Below are positions 44,188-52,240 of a stretch of 64,000 nt of DNA, one piece after another; the first letter of the stretch is position 1, and each line of letters opens with the position of its first letter. Origin of the DNA: a bacterium. GTDB taxonomy: Bacteria > 4484-113 > JAFGCY01. Location: positions 159,975-223,974 of the forward strand of contig JADZFO010000038.1 in assembly GCA_020849855.1 (NCBI GenBank), read 5' to 3'. Below the pieces are notes generated by a model. It was not told the origin of the DNA. It made no database searches and was given only the letters and a program-made list of their open reading frames with translations. A program made the translations under genes and the position numbers.

Positions 44188-45484
44188 AAGACCGCAGGCC
44201 GACGCGCTCGAAGAGCTCGTCGACGTGCTGCACATAGGGCTCATAGGTGAAGCAGGCCAGCAGCGCGATGTGGTCCAGCACGCCCGTCACCTCGCGGTCA
44301 GAGCTGAGGCTGTCCAGCAGGGGCTTGCCGCTCTCCCAGCAGGCCAGGGCATGGCGCTGCACGATGCCATAGGCGTTCTCGCGGCTGACCCCCGCCGCCG
44401 CCAGGGCCAGCAGCACGCGCTGGCTGAAGATCAGGCCGCCGGTCAGCTCAAGGTTCCTTTGCATGCGCTCCGGGCGCACCAGCATCTCCGCGATGATGTA
44501 GGTCATCTTGGCCAGCATGTAATCCGCCAGGATGCAGGCGTCCGGCAGGATCACGCGCTCGGCGCCGGAGTGGCTGATGTCGCGCTCCTCCCAGAGCGCC
44601 ACGTTCTCCAGCCCGGTGACGGCGAAGCCGCGCAGCACGCGGGCCAGGCCGGTGATGCGCTCCAGCAGGATCGGGTTCTTCTTGTGCGGCATGGCGGAGC
44701 TGCCTTTCTGGCCCTTGCCAAAGGGCTCCTGGACCTCGCCGATCTCGGTGCGCTGCAGGCTGCGCAGGTTGACCGCCATCTTTTCCAGGGTGGCGGCGAG
44801 GCCGGCGACGACCGAGATGAAGTGCGCATGCCGGTCGCGCTGGACCACCTGGTTGCTGACCGGCGCGGGGCGCAGGCCCAGCTTGTCCAGCACCTGCTCT
44901 TCAAGGCTGGGGGGAATGTGGGCGAAGTTGCCGACGGCGCCGGAGAGCTTGCCGACGGCCAGGCCGTCCGCCGCATCCCGCAGGCGCTCGCGGTGGCGCT
45001 GCAGCTCGTCAAACCAGACCAGCAGGCGCAGGCCGAAGGTGGTGGGCTCGGCGTGCACGCCATGGGTGCGGCCCATGCACAGGGTGTGCTTGTGTTCCAG
45101 GGCCCGGCGGCCCAGGGCCTCCAGCAGGCCGTTGAGGCCCTCCAGCAGCAGGCGGCCGGCCTCGACCAGGATCAGGCACTGGGCGGTGTCCACCACATCG
45201 CTGCTGGTCAGGCCCTTGTGGAACCAGGCCGAATCGTCGCCGATGCTCTCGCCGACGCTGGTGGTGAAGGAGAGCACGTCGTGGTTGAGGGTCAGCTCCA
45301 GCTCGTCGATGCGCTCGACGCTGAAGGCGGCCCTGGCGCGGATGCGCTCCAGGGCGTCCTGGGGGATGGCGCCGCGCTCGGCCCAGGCCTCGCAGACGGC
45401 GAGCTCCACCTTGAGCCAGGCTTCATAGCGGGCCTGGTCAGTCCACAGACGGCCCATCGCAGGGCGGGTATAGCGGGAGATCAA
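44183..45484 (-). CDS. purB: Adenylosuccinate lyase
   Basis: 433 aa. Fumarase/aspartase superfamily: SSDVVDTAQCL near 90, MGRTHGVHAEPTTFG with the catalytic His, and the signature KGSSAMPHKKNPI. It acts twice in purine synthesis, splitting SAICAR and adenylosuccinate with release of fumarate. TTG 45484 with AGGAG seven bases upstream; the next Met (residue 10) would remove ISRYTRP, which is conserved. So the start is TTG with a normal leader. Confidence 0.95.
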   Translation of the reverse strand: MISRYTRPAMGRLWTDQARYEAWLKVELAVCEAWAERGAIPQDALERIRARAAFSVERIDELELTLNHDVLSFTTSVGESIGDDSAWFHKGLTSSDVVDTAQCLILVEAGRLLLEGLNGLLEALGRRALEHKHTLCMGRTHGVHAEPTTFGLRLLVWFDELQRHRERLRDAADGLAVGKLSGAVGNFAHIPPSLEEQVLDKLGLRPAPVSNQVVQRDRHAHFISVVAGLAATLEKMAVNLRSLQRTEIGEVQEPFGKGQKGSSAMPHKKNPILLERITGLARVLRGFAVTGLENVALWEERDISHSGAERVILPDACILADYMLAKMTYIIAEMLVRPERMQRNLELTGGLIFSQRVLLALAAAGVSRENAYGIVQRHALACWESGKPLLDSLSSDREVTGVLDHIALLACFTYEPYVQHVDELFERVGLRSS

Positions 45485-45553
45485 TTTGTTACTCCTGTGC
45501 AGCCGGAGGCTACCTGCGTGAAGTGTGAAGCGAGAAGAGTGACAGCCTGCTTC

Positions 45554-45943
45554 TTAGTGCTCCTTGCTGACCTGCTCCAGCTTCTTCCTAAGGTGATTCG
45601 ACAAGCCGCCAATCAATGCTATGCAGCCTTCAGCCACCTGATAGATCCTGCCAAAGGTGAGCTGGTCCATGCCATGGATATCCACAGCCACATAAAGCAG
45701 CGATTGAATCTCAAAGGCTGAGCCGCGTGCCATGTTGAGAAAGTGAATGAACTCCCTCTCGCCACGCCTGCCATAGCCTTCCGAGATGTTTGCCATTACT
45801 GACAAAGCGGCCCTTCGCAGTTGCTTGCGAAGATCAAAGTCCTGTGCCAAGGTGCCTGTGCTGGTATGAGCGTAGATCAGCCGCATAAGTTCTCTTGCCC
45901 TTTGCCAGGCATGCAACTCCTCGAAGCGTTTGATCTGGCTCAA
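45554..45943 (-). CDS. Four-helix-bundle protein (23S rRNA-IVP-like)
   Basis: 129 aa. Reads RFEELHAWQRARELMRLIY, LRKQLRRAALSVMANISEGY and REFIHFLNMARGSAFEIQSL, the marks of the four-helix-bundle family first seen in 23S rRNA intervening sequences. It is often a free-standing gene of unknown role. TTG 45943 lies nine bases after TATTCT on the minus strand. No rRNA is nearby. Confidence 0.85.
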   Translation of the reverse strand: MSQIKRFEELHAWQRARELMRLIYAHTSTGTLAQDFDLRKQLRRAALSVMANISEGYGRRGEREFIHFLNMARGSAFEIQSLLYVAVDIHGMDQLTFGRIYQVAEGCIALIGGLSNHLRKKLEQVSKEH

Positions 45944-46008
45944 CGGGCGGAAAGAATAGCAAAAGTCGCGGCAGGCGGCAGCGGGACCTGATTGAACGGC
46001 TATTCAAC

Positions 46009-46086
46009 GCTTCCCGCTTCACCCTTCCCGCTTCCCGCTTCACTCTTCCCGCTTCCCGCTTCACCCTTCCCGCTTCCCGCTTCACG
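46009..46086. repeat. 21-bp tandem repeat array
   Basis: Three full units (46018-46038, 46039-46059, 46060-46080; TTCACCCTTCCCGCTTCCCGC with one C/T change) and partial ends. It is a pyrimidine-only run apart from the G and A, ending 25 bases before the -10 of the next gene. Confidence 0.8.
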
Positions 46087-46110
46087 CTTTCCCCCTCCGC
46101 CGCCATCGCA

Positions 46111-46122
46111 TACACTCCCAGC
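46111..46122 (+). promoter_or_regulatory. -10 box for leaderless pseudouridine synthase gene
   Basis: TACACT at 46111-46116, spacer CCCAGC, GTG at 46123. Confidence 0.5.
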
Positions 46123-46848
46123 GTGACATCCATGCGCATCAACCGGGCCCTGGCCCAGGCCGGAGTGGCCAGCCGCCGCGGGGCGGAGCAGCTCGTCCTG
46201 GCCGGCCGTGTGCGCGTCAACGGCGCGGTGGTGACCGACCTGGCCACCACCATCGACCCGGCGCGCGACAAGCTGATGCTGGACGGCAAGAGCATCAATC
46301 TGCAGGCCCTGACCTATTTCGCCTACTACAAGCCGCGCGGCATCGTGACCAGCATGGAGGATGAGCGCAAGCGCCCCTGCGTGGGCGAGCTTTGCCGCAG
46401 CCTGCCGGGCAAGCCGCGGCCGGTGGGGCGCCTGGACCGCGCCAGCGAGGGCCTGCTGATCCTGACCAGCGACGGCGAGCTGGCCAACCGCCTGACCCAC
46501 CCGCGCTATGGCGTGCGCAAGGAATACCAGGTGACGATCAGCCCGCGGATCAATGACCCCAACGCGCGGCAGATGATTGAGGGCGTCGAGCTGGAGGACG
46601 GGCCGGCGCGCTTCGAGGGCATCGAGCTGCAGGAGAGCGCGGGCGACCGTTCGCGCCTGCTGGTGGTGGTCAGCGAGGGGCGCTACCGCCTGATCCGCCG
46701 CGTCTGCGAGAAGCTGGGCTTCAAGGTGCTGCGCCTCAAGCGCATCCGCATCGGACCGGTGGCGCTGGGCCGGGTGCAGGTGGGGGAGACGCGGCCGCTG
46801 AGCGGCGACGAGATCAAGCAGCTCAAGAAGCAGGTGGGGATGGAATAG
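46123..46848 (+). CDS. RsuA/RluB-type pseudouridine synthase
   Basis: 241 aa. An S4 RNA-binding domain (INRALAQAGVASRRGAEQLV, GRVRVNG) is followed by the catalytic domain with PVGRLDRASEGLLILTSDGE, containing the catalytic Asp, and LANRLTHPRYGVRKEY. It isomerises a uridine in rRNA; RsuA (16S) and RluB (23S) specificity cannot be separated here. GTG 46123 is leaderless; ATG 46132, three codons later, is the alternative. Confidence 0.92.
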   Translation: MTSMRINRALAQAGVASRRGAEQLVLAGRVRVNGAVVTDLATTIDPARDKLMLDGKSINLQALTYFAYYKPRGIVTSMEDERKRPCVGELCRSLPGKPRPVGRLDRASEGLLILTSDGELANRLTHPRYGVRKEYQVTISPRINDPNARQMIEGVELEDGPARFEGIELQESAGDRSRLLVVVSEGRYRLIRRVCEKLGFKVLRLKRIRIGPVALGRVQVGETRPLSGDEIKQLKKQVGME

Positions 46849-46855
46849 TGGGCTT

Positions 46856-47050
46856 GTAGGGGCGCGGGGAGCGCGCCCGCGGCGGTAAATCCGAGTTGAA
46901 GGCATGCAGCGCAGCTTGCCCCGTGCCGCACTTCAAGGCGGCGATATCTACTCTTGGTCTTAGCAGGAAAGTCCCGTGAGGATTTCTGCGCGCTACGGCA
47001 TTAGCAACATCTAGCTCCATGCATCCCGGGCGCGCTCCACGCGCCCCTAC
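46856..47050. repeat. 195-bp element with 23-bp inverted ends
   Basis: 46856-46878 (GTAGGGGCGCGGGGAGCGCG then CCC) is the inverted copy of 47028-47050 with one mismatch. The 149-base interior has no ORF. Same architecture as 22943-23075 but a different stem. Confidence 0.7.
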
Positions 47051-47086
47051 AGTCTGTCGGACCGCCGGCCTTAGCCGGCCAAACCA

Positions 47087-49837
47087 CTAGGGACAGACCA
47101 GCAGGCTGGTGCCGGTCAGCAGGGCCACACCCGGCCCCTGGGGGCCTTCAAAGCGCGTCAGGCAGTGGCAGCTGGTCTCGAGCTTCTCGTCATAGAGCAG
47201 CTCGCCTTTGGCGTCAAAGGCCCGCAGGCGGCTTTCAAAGCCCGGACTGGAGAGGACCAGCGCGCAGCGGCCCAGCTGCGGGCCGAAGTCCCCGGCGCTG
47301 CTGTGCAGCCCATCGATCAGCTCCTCAGTGCTCCAGCCGGGCATGTGCCAGTTGCGCAGGCGCTGCTGCGTGATGTCATACACGCCGCGCTCGGGGTCGA
47401 TCAGCTCTGAGCGCCCATCGCTGTCCAGATCGGCGACGTGATATGGGTCAAGGGCCGGGGGGTCAAAGCTGAGAGGCGCGCCGTCCAGCCCGGCCAGCAG
47501 GAAGCTGCCGCTGTGGCCGCCCTGAATCAGCAGCTCGAACTTCCCGTCGGCATTGCTGTCGGCGGCGCCGAGCAGCCTGGGCTCGCCATTCAGCGGCAGG
47601 CGAAAGCGCCCGGCCTTGATCAGGCCATCGAGATCCACATCGCTCAGCCGCCAGACAACTTCGCCCTGCGCGTTTCTGGCGAGGAAGCCCTCCTTGCCGG
47701 CGGCAAAGAACATCTCGCTGTGGCCATCGCCGTCCAGATCGGCCGGCGCGCAGCGGAAGCTGAGGGCAAGGTCGGGCTCGTCCGCCAGCAGTGTGCCGTC
47801 GGCTTTGTAGGCCACTACCCGCTCGCCGCCGCCAGGCTTCAGCTCGTTGATCAGCACTTCATCCAGGCCGTCGCCATCCCAGTCCCAGGCGCAGCAGAGC
47901 GACTGCTCGTCCGCGTGGCTCTGCCAGCTCGCGGCCTGCGTGCCATCCAGGGCCACTATGCGCACCGAGCCGTCGGGGCCCAGCAGCAGCAGGCTGTCCT
48001 CGGATGTGCTGAGGAAACGGCCGGCCAGCAGGCGCGGCGGGCTGAGCGAGGAAAGCGCGCCGGCATAGCCCGGGAGCGCGCGCCAGGCGATCGGGTTGCC
48101 GTGAAAGACCATACCTGGCGGCAGCTTCGAAGCCTGTGGCGCCGCGCTGATGGAATGAGCCCGCTTCAGCAGCAGGGCCCCGAGGGCGTAGACCACACAG
48201 AGCGCGCAGCACAGCAGCAGGATGACCAGCAGCGGACTGAGCTTGCGCGGCTCGGTGGCATTCATCCGCTGATTCTGGCCCTCGCCCCTGCTGTCAGCCG
48301 CTTCTCCGTCCCAGACAAGGCTGCGGCGCGTATAACGAACCAGCTCCTCAATAATCATACGACGGCGGAAAGGCGCGTTTACAAATGCCAGACCGATGGC
48401 GGGAAGGAGATAGATTGGCGGAATCATCGAGAAATCGCCATACTCGTCGAAGAGGAATGCAAGCATCGTCAGGCCAACCGCCAGTAGGGCACTTCCAAGG
48501 CAAAACCACTGAGATATTGGACTAAAACCTGATCCTCGCTGAGCCGTGAGCTGCGCACCAAGCTCAGAGGCGGTATCCACCAGGGCCTGCTCTGTGCTTC
48601 CTGAAACCGCAGCGCCCGGGAACTGCGCAGCATGGTCTCCCGGGCCGGTATGCAGGCGGGTATCGTGGCGCATGGCCAGCAGGAACCCGGCATCAACGTG
48701 AACGAGATATGCGCGTACAACTCGTACTTGGCGGCGCGCGTCAAGGATGGCCATGAGCAGCGGAAGGCCCAGCAAAAGCAGCATGCAAAGCAGGTTCCAG
48801 AGCGGCAGGTAACTGGAGTCAACCAAGGCAATCCCTGGAAGACTGGAAACTAAGCCAATGAGCATGAAGATAGATGTCAGCGCGCCCCAGATTGCCCATG
48901 GCACAGCGGAATTGCCCAGCATTCCTGTCGTCAGATCCTCGCCCAGCCGTTTGGCCAGATCCGGCTTTGGCTGAACTGTGCGGTCGATCCTGTAATCCGG
49001 CCTGCTCGGCTTTGGCGTCGGCTCGAGGCGTTCTAGCTCGCGCTCCAGGTCGGACAGAATCACCCGGCCCCACAGCGGCACGCAGAAGTCGCGGATCAGG
49101 CTCGAGCTTAGCGCGGCAAAGAAAAGCAGAAGGCCGGCGCTGGCGGGCAGGGCCAGAAGATAAGGTAGCCAGCGCCAGCTTTGGCCGGGATGGCTATGCA
49201 AAAAAAGCTGCTCAACGAATGGAACGGCTATCAGCAGCCATATCAAGCAAGCCAGCCAGAGCCAACCTGACAGCCAGGCAAGTCGCCCGATGCGCCGCGG
49301 CGGGTTGACGAACCAGTCGGCCTCGCGGATCAGGCGCAGGAGCTGATCCTCGGGACTGCTGATCTGCGGGAAGCGGTGAAACCGGCGCAGCCAGGGATGC
49401 ACATAGTTATCGATATCGTTCAGTTCCAGCTCGCCGCTGAGCAGCCGCGCGATGGCCCGGCTCTCCCGCAGGCGCCTGGTCATGGTTGTGCGTACACGGA
49501 CAATGAAGGGCCAGCACATCAGGCAGATAAGTCCAAACCAAAACAGGCCGGCGAGGACGACAAGCGCTGGATAGAACTCCGGCGGGTTGCCGAGGCTGAG
49601 ATTGAGGTCCTTCAGCCAGCTAAGCTCCCTCCCGTACATGAAGTAGAGATAGATTGGCAAGTAGGTGCTGCCGATAGCGATAGTCAGCGGCGGGAAGCTG
49701 CGGATATTCGCTGCACCCCTGACTTTCTTGAGCGCCTCCTTCCACTGCGCAATCGTTGGCGTGCCGGGAGGCGGCAAGGCAGGGGTCGGCGGCGGGCCGG
49801 AAGCGGAATCAGCAAGCGAGATTGCATGGTCGCTCAA
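47087..49837 (-). CDS. Large membrane protein fused to FG-GAP-like propeller
   Basis: 916 aa. The N-terminal 520 residues hold about eight to ten TM helices and two cytosolic blocks. The block LRRFHRFPQISSPEDQLL then READWFVNPPRR echoes the RPR/NLEWYLDP region of the family at 11-18 kb. A further TM helix (LLVILLLCCALCVVYALGAL) leads into an extracytoplasmic propeller with calcium-loop-like repeats: DWDGDGLDEVL, DLDGDGHSEMF, DSNADGKFELL, DLDSDGRSELI. TTG 49837 follows TAGAAT by eight bases. MNATEPRKL at about 520 looks like an old independent start, so this may be a fusion. Confidence 0.7.
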   Translation of the reverse strand: MSDHAISLADSASGPPPTPALPPPGTPTIAQWKEALKKVRGAANIRSFPPLTIAIGSTYLPIYLYFMYGRELSWLKDLNLSLGNPPEFYPALVVLAGLFWFGLICLMCWPFIVRVRTTMTRRLRESRAIARLLSGELELNDIDNYVHPWLRRFHRFPQISSPEDQLLRLIREADWFVNPPRRIGRLAWLSGWLWLACLIWLLIAVPFVEQLFLHSHPGQSWRWLPYLLALPASAGLLLFFAALSSSLIRDFCVPLWGRVILSDLERELERLEPTPKPSRPDYRIDRTVQPKPDLAKRLGEDLTTGMLGNSAVPWAIWGALTSIFMLIGLVSSLPGIALVDSSYLPLWNLLCMLLLLGLPLLMAILDARRQVRVVRAYLVHVDAGFLLAMRHDTRLHTGPGDHAAQFPGAAVSGSTEQALVDTASELGAQLTAQRGSGFSPISQWFCLGSALLAVGLTMLAFLFDEYGDFSMIPPIYLLPAIGLAFVNAPFRRRMIIEELVRYTRRSLVWDGEAADSRGEGQNQRMNATEPRKLSPLLVILLLCCALCVVYALGALLLKRAHSISAAPQASKLPPGMVFHGNPIAWRALPGYAGALSSLSPPRLLAGRFLSTSEDSLLLLGPDGSVRIVALDGTQAASWQSHADEQSLCCAWDWDGDGLDEVLINELKPGGGERVVAYKADGTLLADEPDLALSFRCAPADLDGDGHSEMFFAAGKEGFLARNAQGEVVWRLSDVDLDGLIKAGRFRLPLNGEPRLLGAADSNADGKFELLIQGGHSGSFLLAGLDGAPLSFDPPALDPYHVADLDSDGRSELIDPERGVYDITQQRLRNWHMPGWSTEELIDGLHSSAGDFGPQLGRCALVLSSPGFESRLRAFDAKGELLYDEKLETSCHCLTRFEGPQGPGVALLTGTSLLVCP

Positions 49838-49914
49838 TGGCTGTGATTCTAGCGCGGCGCGGGGTGCTGCGGGTGGGCCAGTAAGAGGCTGGCCGGCTGG
49901 AAAGCGGTTCGATT

Positions 49915-50153
49915 CCCCGCACTGCCGTGCAGGGCCACGGGAAGAAGAACGCTAACCCCCCGCACTGCCGTGCGGGGCCACGAAAAGAAGATGCCGGCTA
50001 AAGCCGGCGCTCCAGGATGTCGGCGCTCAAGGATGCCGGCGGTCGAAAAATTACGGGACTATTGTCCCGCGCTCCAGGGAGGCCAGCGGTCGAAGAATTA
50101 CGGGACTATTGTCCCGCGCTCCAGGGATGTCGGCGCTCCAATGAGGCCGGCGC
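49915..50153. repeat. Array of variable-stem palindromes
   Basis: Includes CCCCGCAC/GTGCGGGG (49958-49977), GCCGGCT/AGCCGGC then GCTCCA, two copies of a CGGGACTATTGTCCCG hairpin each followed by CGCTCCAGGGA, and partial units GGATGTCGGCGCTC. Same flanks as the array at 43.7-44.2 kb. No gene lies between 49838 and 50180. Confidence 0.7.
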
Positions 50154-50180
50154 TGCATGAGCCCATGGGCTGTGGCGGAG

Positions 50181-50699
50181 TTAGTCCTCACCGTGGGTCT
50201 CTTCGTCGCCGGCGCGGCCGTTGCTGCCGGCGGGGCTCTGGGCGTCCGGTTCGTCGGCCCAGTCATAGCCGGCGCCCTGCCATTCCTCGGGCGTGCCGTC
50301 TTCTTCTTCCGTCAGCGGACTGGTCGGGTCGCCGGCGCTGTAGTAGTTGCCAAAGCCGCTGATGCCCGAGACCAGGGGGTCCAGGCCGAAGCGGATAAGC
50401 TCGCGGCGGGCGTTCTCAAAGCTGTAGCCCAGGTGCTGCGCGGCCTGGCTGAGGACATCCAGGCCCTCCTGCACGGCCTCGGTAAGGTTCACCACCAGGT
50501 CGTCTTCCTCGCCTTCCACGCGCGGGCGGCGCGTGCGGTGGCTGACCTGCACGGCGGTGACAACCGCGGCGGTGGCGAAGATCAGGCCGATACCGGCGCC
50601 AAGCCAGAAGCTGCCGGGAATGCCCTCCTGGCGCGCGCGGCGCTTCAAGGGGCGACGCGGCTCCTCTTCCACATAGTCATACTCGCGCACTGCGGCCAT
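50181..50699 (-). CDS. Single-TM protein, YtxH-like organisation
   Basis: 172 aa. A basic, Arg-rich N-terminus, one TM helix (FWLGAGIGLIFATAAVVTAV), an amphipathic helix (LTEAVQEGLDVLSQAAQHLG) and an acidic Gly/Glu tail. The GxGxGxIFAT helix resembles YtxH proteins such as the gene at 51773, but the rest is unassigned. TATAAT (50707-50712, minus) lies seven bases before ATG 50699, leaderless. Confidence 0.6.
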   Translation of the reverse strand: MAAVREYDYVEEEPRRPLKRRARQEGIPGSFWLGAGIGLIFATAAVVTAVQVSHRTRRPRVEGEEDDLVVNLTEAVQEGLDVLSQAAQHLGYSFENARRELIRFGLDPLVSGISGFGNYYSAGDPTSPLTEEEDGTPEEWQGAGYDWADEPDAQSPAGSNGRAGDEETHGED

Positions 50700-50788
50700 C
50701 CCTGAAATTATATCCCAGCAGCAGCCGGCCTAACCTAAAGCCGGGCCGGGCGCCGGGCTTGTTATCATAGTCGCGAGGTGCAGGACTG

Positions 50789-51649
50789 ATGCGCAAACTG
50801 GGGATTGTGGGCTTTGGCACGATGGGCAGCGAGATCGCGCTGCTGGGCGCGCTGGCGGGGCTGGAGGTGGCTGTGGCCAGCCGCGACCCCGAGGCGGTGC
50901 CGGCGGGCAAGCAGCGCCTGGCCAAGCTGCTGCGCCTGGCCAGCCGGGACGAGAAGTTCTTCGCCGCCGCCGCGGTGGCGGACGACAGCGCCCGCGAGGC
51001 GACCCTGGCGCGGATCAGCGCCGCCGGCTACAGCGACTTTGGGGACTGCGACTATGTCATCGAGTCCGCCCCCGAGGACCTGCGCCTGAAGACCTTCATC
51101 TTCGAGCAGCTCGCGGCGCACTGCCGGCAGGACTGCATCCTGGCCACCAACACCAGCAGCATCAGCATTACCCAGCTGGCCGAGGCGACCGCCGGGCCGC
51201 AGCGCGTGGTGGGCATGCACTTCTTCAATCCGCCGATGCAGATGGCGCTGGTGGAGGTCATCCCCGGCGAGCAGACCAGCCCGGAGACTGTGCAGGCGGC
51301 CCTGGACTTTTCGGCGCGCCTGGGCAAGAAGGGCATCAAGGTGGCCGAGACCCCGGGCTTTGTGGTCAACCGCGTGCTGATGGCGATGATGAATGAGGCC
51401 ATGCGCCTGCTGGAGGAGGATGCCGCCAGCATGCAGGACATTGACGACGCGATGCGCCTGGGCGCCGGCTTCCCGCTGGGGCCCTTCAAGCTGGCGGACC
51501 TGGTGGGCCTGGACGTTTACCTGCACACATGCGAGAGCATCTACCGCCAGAGCGGGCGCGAATCCTTCAAGCCCAGCCCGCTGCTGGTGAAGCTGGTTGA
51601 GGAAGGCAAGCTGGGCCGCAAGAGCAAGGAAGGCTTTTACAAGTATTAG
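50789..51649 (+). CDS. 3-hydroxyacyl-CoA (3-hydroxybutyryl-CoA) dehydrogenase
   Basis: 286 aa. NAD-binding GIVGFGTMGSEIALLGA, HFFNPPMQMALVEVI with the catalytic His, ETPGFVVNRVLMAMMNEAM, and a C-terminal GPFKLADLVGLDVYLH dimerisation helix domain. It oxidises 3-hydroxyacyl-CoA in fatty acid or butyrate metabolism. TATCAT at about 50762 and GAGGTG in the leader precede ATG 50789, so this gene has a normal leader. Confidence 0.93.
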   Translation: MRKLGIVGFGTMGSEIALLGALAGLEVAVASRDPEAVPAGKQRLAKLLRLASRDEKFFAAAAVADDSAREATLARISAAGYSDFGDCDYVIESAPEDLRLKTFIFEQLAAHCRQDCILATNTSSISITQLAEATAGPQRVVGMHFFNPPMQMALVEVIPGEQTSPETVQAALDFSARLGKKGIKVAETPGFVVNRVLMAMMNEAMRLLEEDAASMQDIDDAMRLGAGFPLGPFKLADLVGLDVYLHTCESIYRQSGRESFKPSPLLVKLVEEGKLGRKSKEGFYKY

Positions 51650-51679
51650 GGCCGGCGCGGCCGCCGTGAAGGCAAAGAA

Positions 51680-51703
51680 AAGCGCCGGATCTCTCCGGCG
51701 CTT
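51680..51703. terminator. Bidirectional terminator
   Basis: Ten-base perfect stem AAGCGCCGGA/TCCGGCGCTT with loop TCTC. On the minus strand TTCTTTGCC follows, serving the YtxH gene; on the plus strand it ends the dehydrogenase transcript. Confidence 0.8.
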
Positions 51704-51772
51704 GTGTATACCTGTTCATGCTTCAGCGCTGTGCACCGCAATTGCTGCGGCCGGCGGCGAAGGCGGCTGGAC

Positions 51773-52162
51773 CTAGGCGCTTTCGGCCGCCCCGTCATCC
51801 TCGTGGCGCTTGAGCTCGTCTGCGCCGGCGGCAACGGCACGGCGCAGGCGGTCAGCCGCATCGCCGATGCTGTCACGCACGCCGTGCATGCGGTCGCCCA
51901 GCGCGGAGCTGTACTGGCTGGCGCGCTCGCGGCCGGCCTCATAGGCGCGGCGGGCGGCCTCGCGGCCACGGCCATAGGTCTCGCGGCCGGTCTCGACCGC
52001 CTTCTCATAGCTGTCACGCGAGAATTCCGCGATATCGGCACGCAGTTCCTTGCCGCTCTTCGGGGCGATCAGCAGGCCGATGACCGTGCCAACCAGCGTA
52101 CCAAGGCCAAATCCGGCGATCAGCATCGAAATGCCACGCCCGTCGTCGTAACGATCTCCCAT
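51773..52162 (-). CDS. YtxH-domain protein
   Basis: 129 aa. The hallmark GFGLGTLVGTVIGLLIAPKS glycine-zipper TM helix is followed by GKELRADI and a long charged helix. Such proteins are membrane-anchored and often stress-linked; the exact role is unknown. GGAGG lies six bases before ATG 52162, with TATAAT further upstream, giving a leader of about 30 bases. Confidence 0.88.
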   Translation of the reverse strand: MGDRYDDGRGISMLIAGFGLGTLVGTVIGLLIAPKSGKELRADIAEFSRDSYEKAVETGRETYGRGREAARRAYEAGRERASQYSSALGDRMHGVRDSIGDAADRLRRAVAAGADELKRHEDDGAAESA

Positions 52163-52240
52163 ATTACACCTCCAGTTAAGGCGCGAGATTATAACGGCTG
52201 CTCGCGCAGGCGTCTAATCTATCCATTTCCTTGCCGCTGC

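Noticed and set aside
49880-49935. GGTTCGATTCC, resembling a tRNA T-loop
   Set aside because: The bases around it do not form a five-pair T stem or an acceptor stem, and no anticodon or D arm fits upstream. It is the edge of a palindrome array.
49915-50153. CRISPR-like look of the repeated palindromes
   Set aside because: Unit length and stems vary, spacers are only a few bases, and no cas gene is present.
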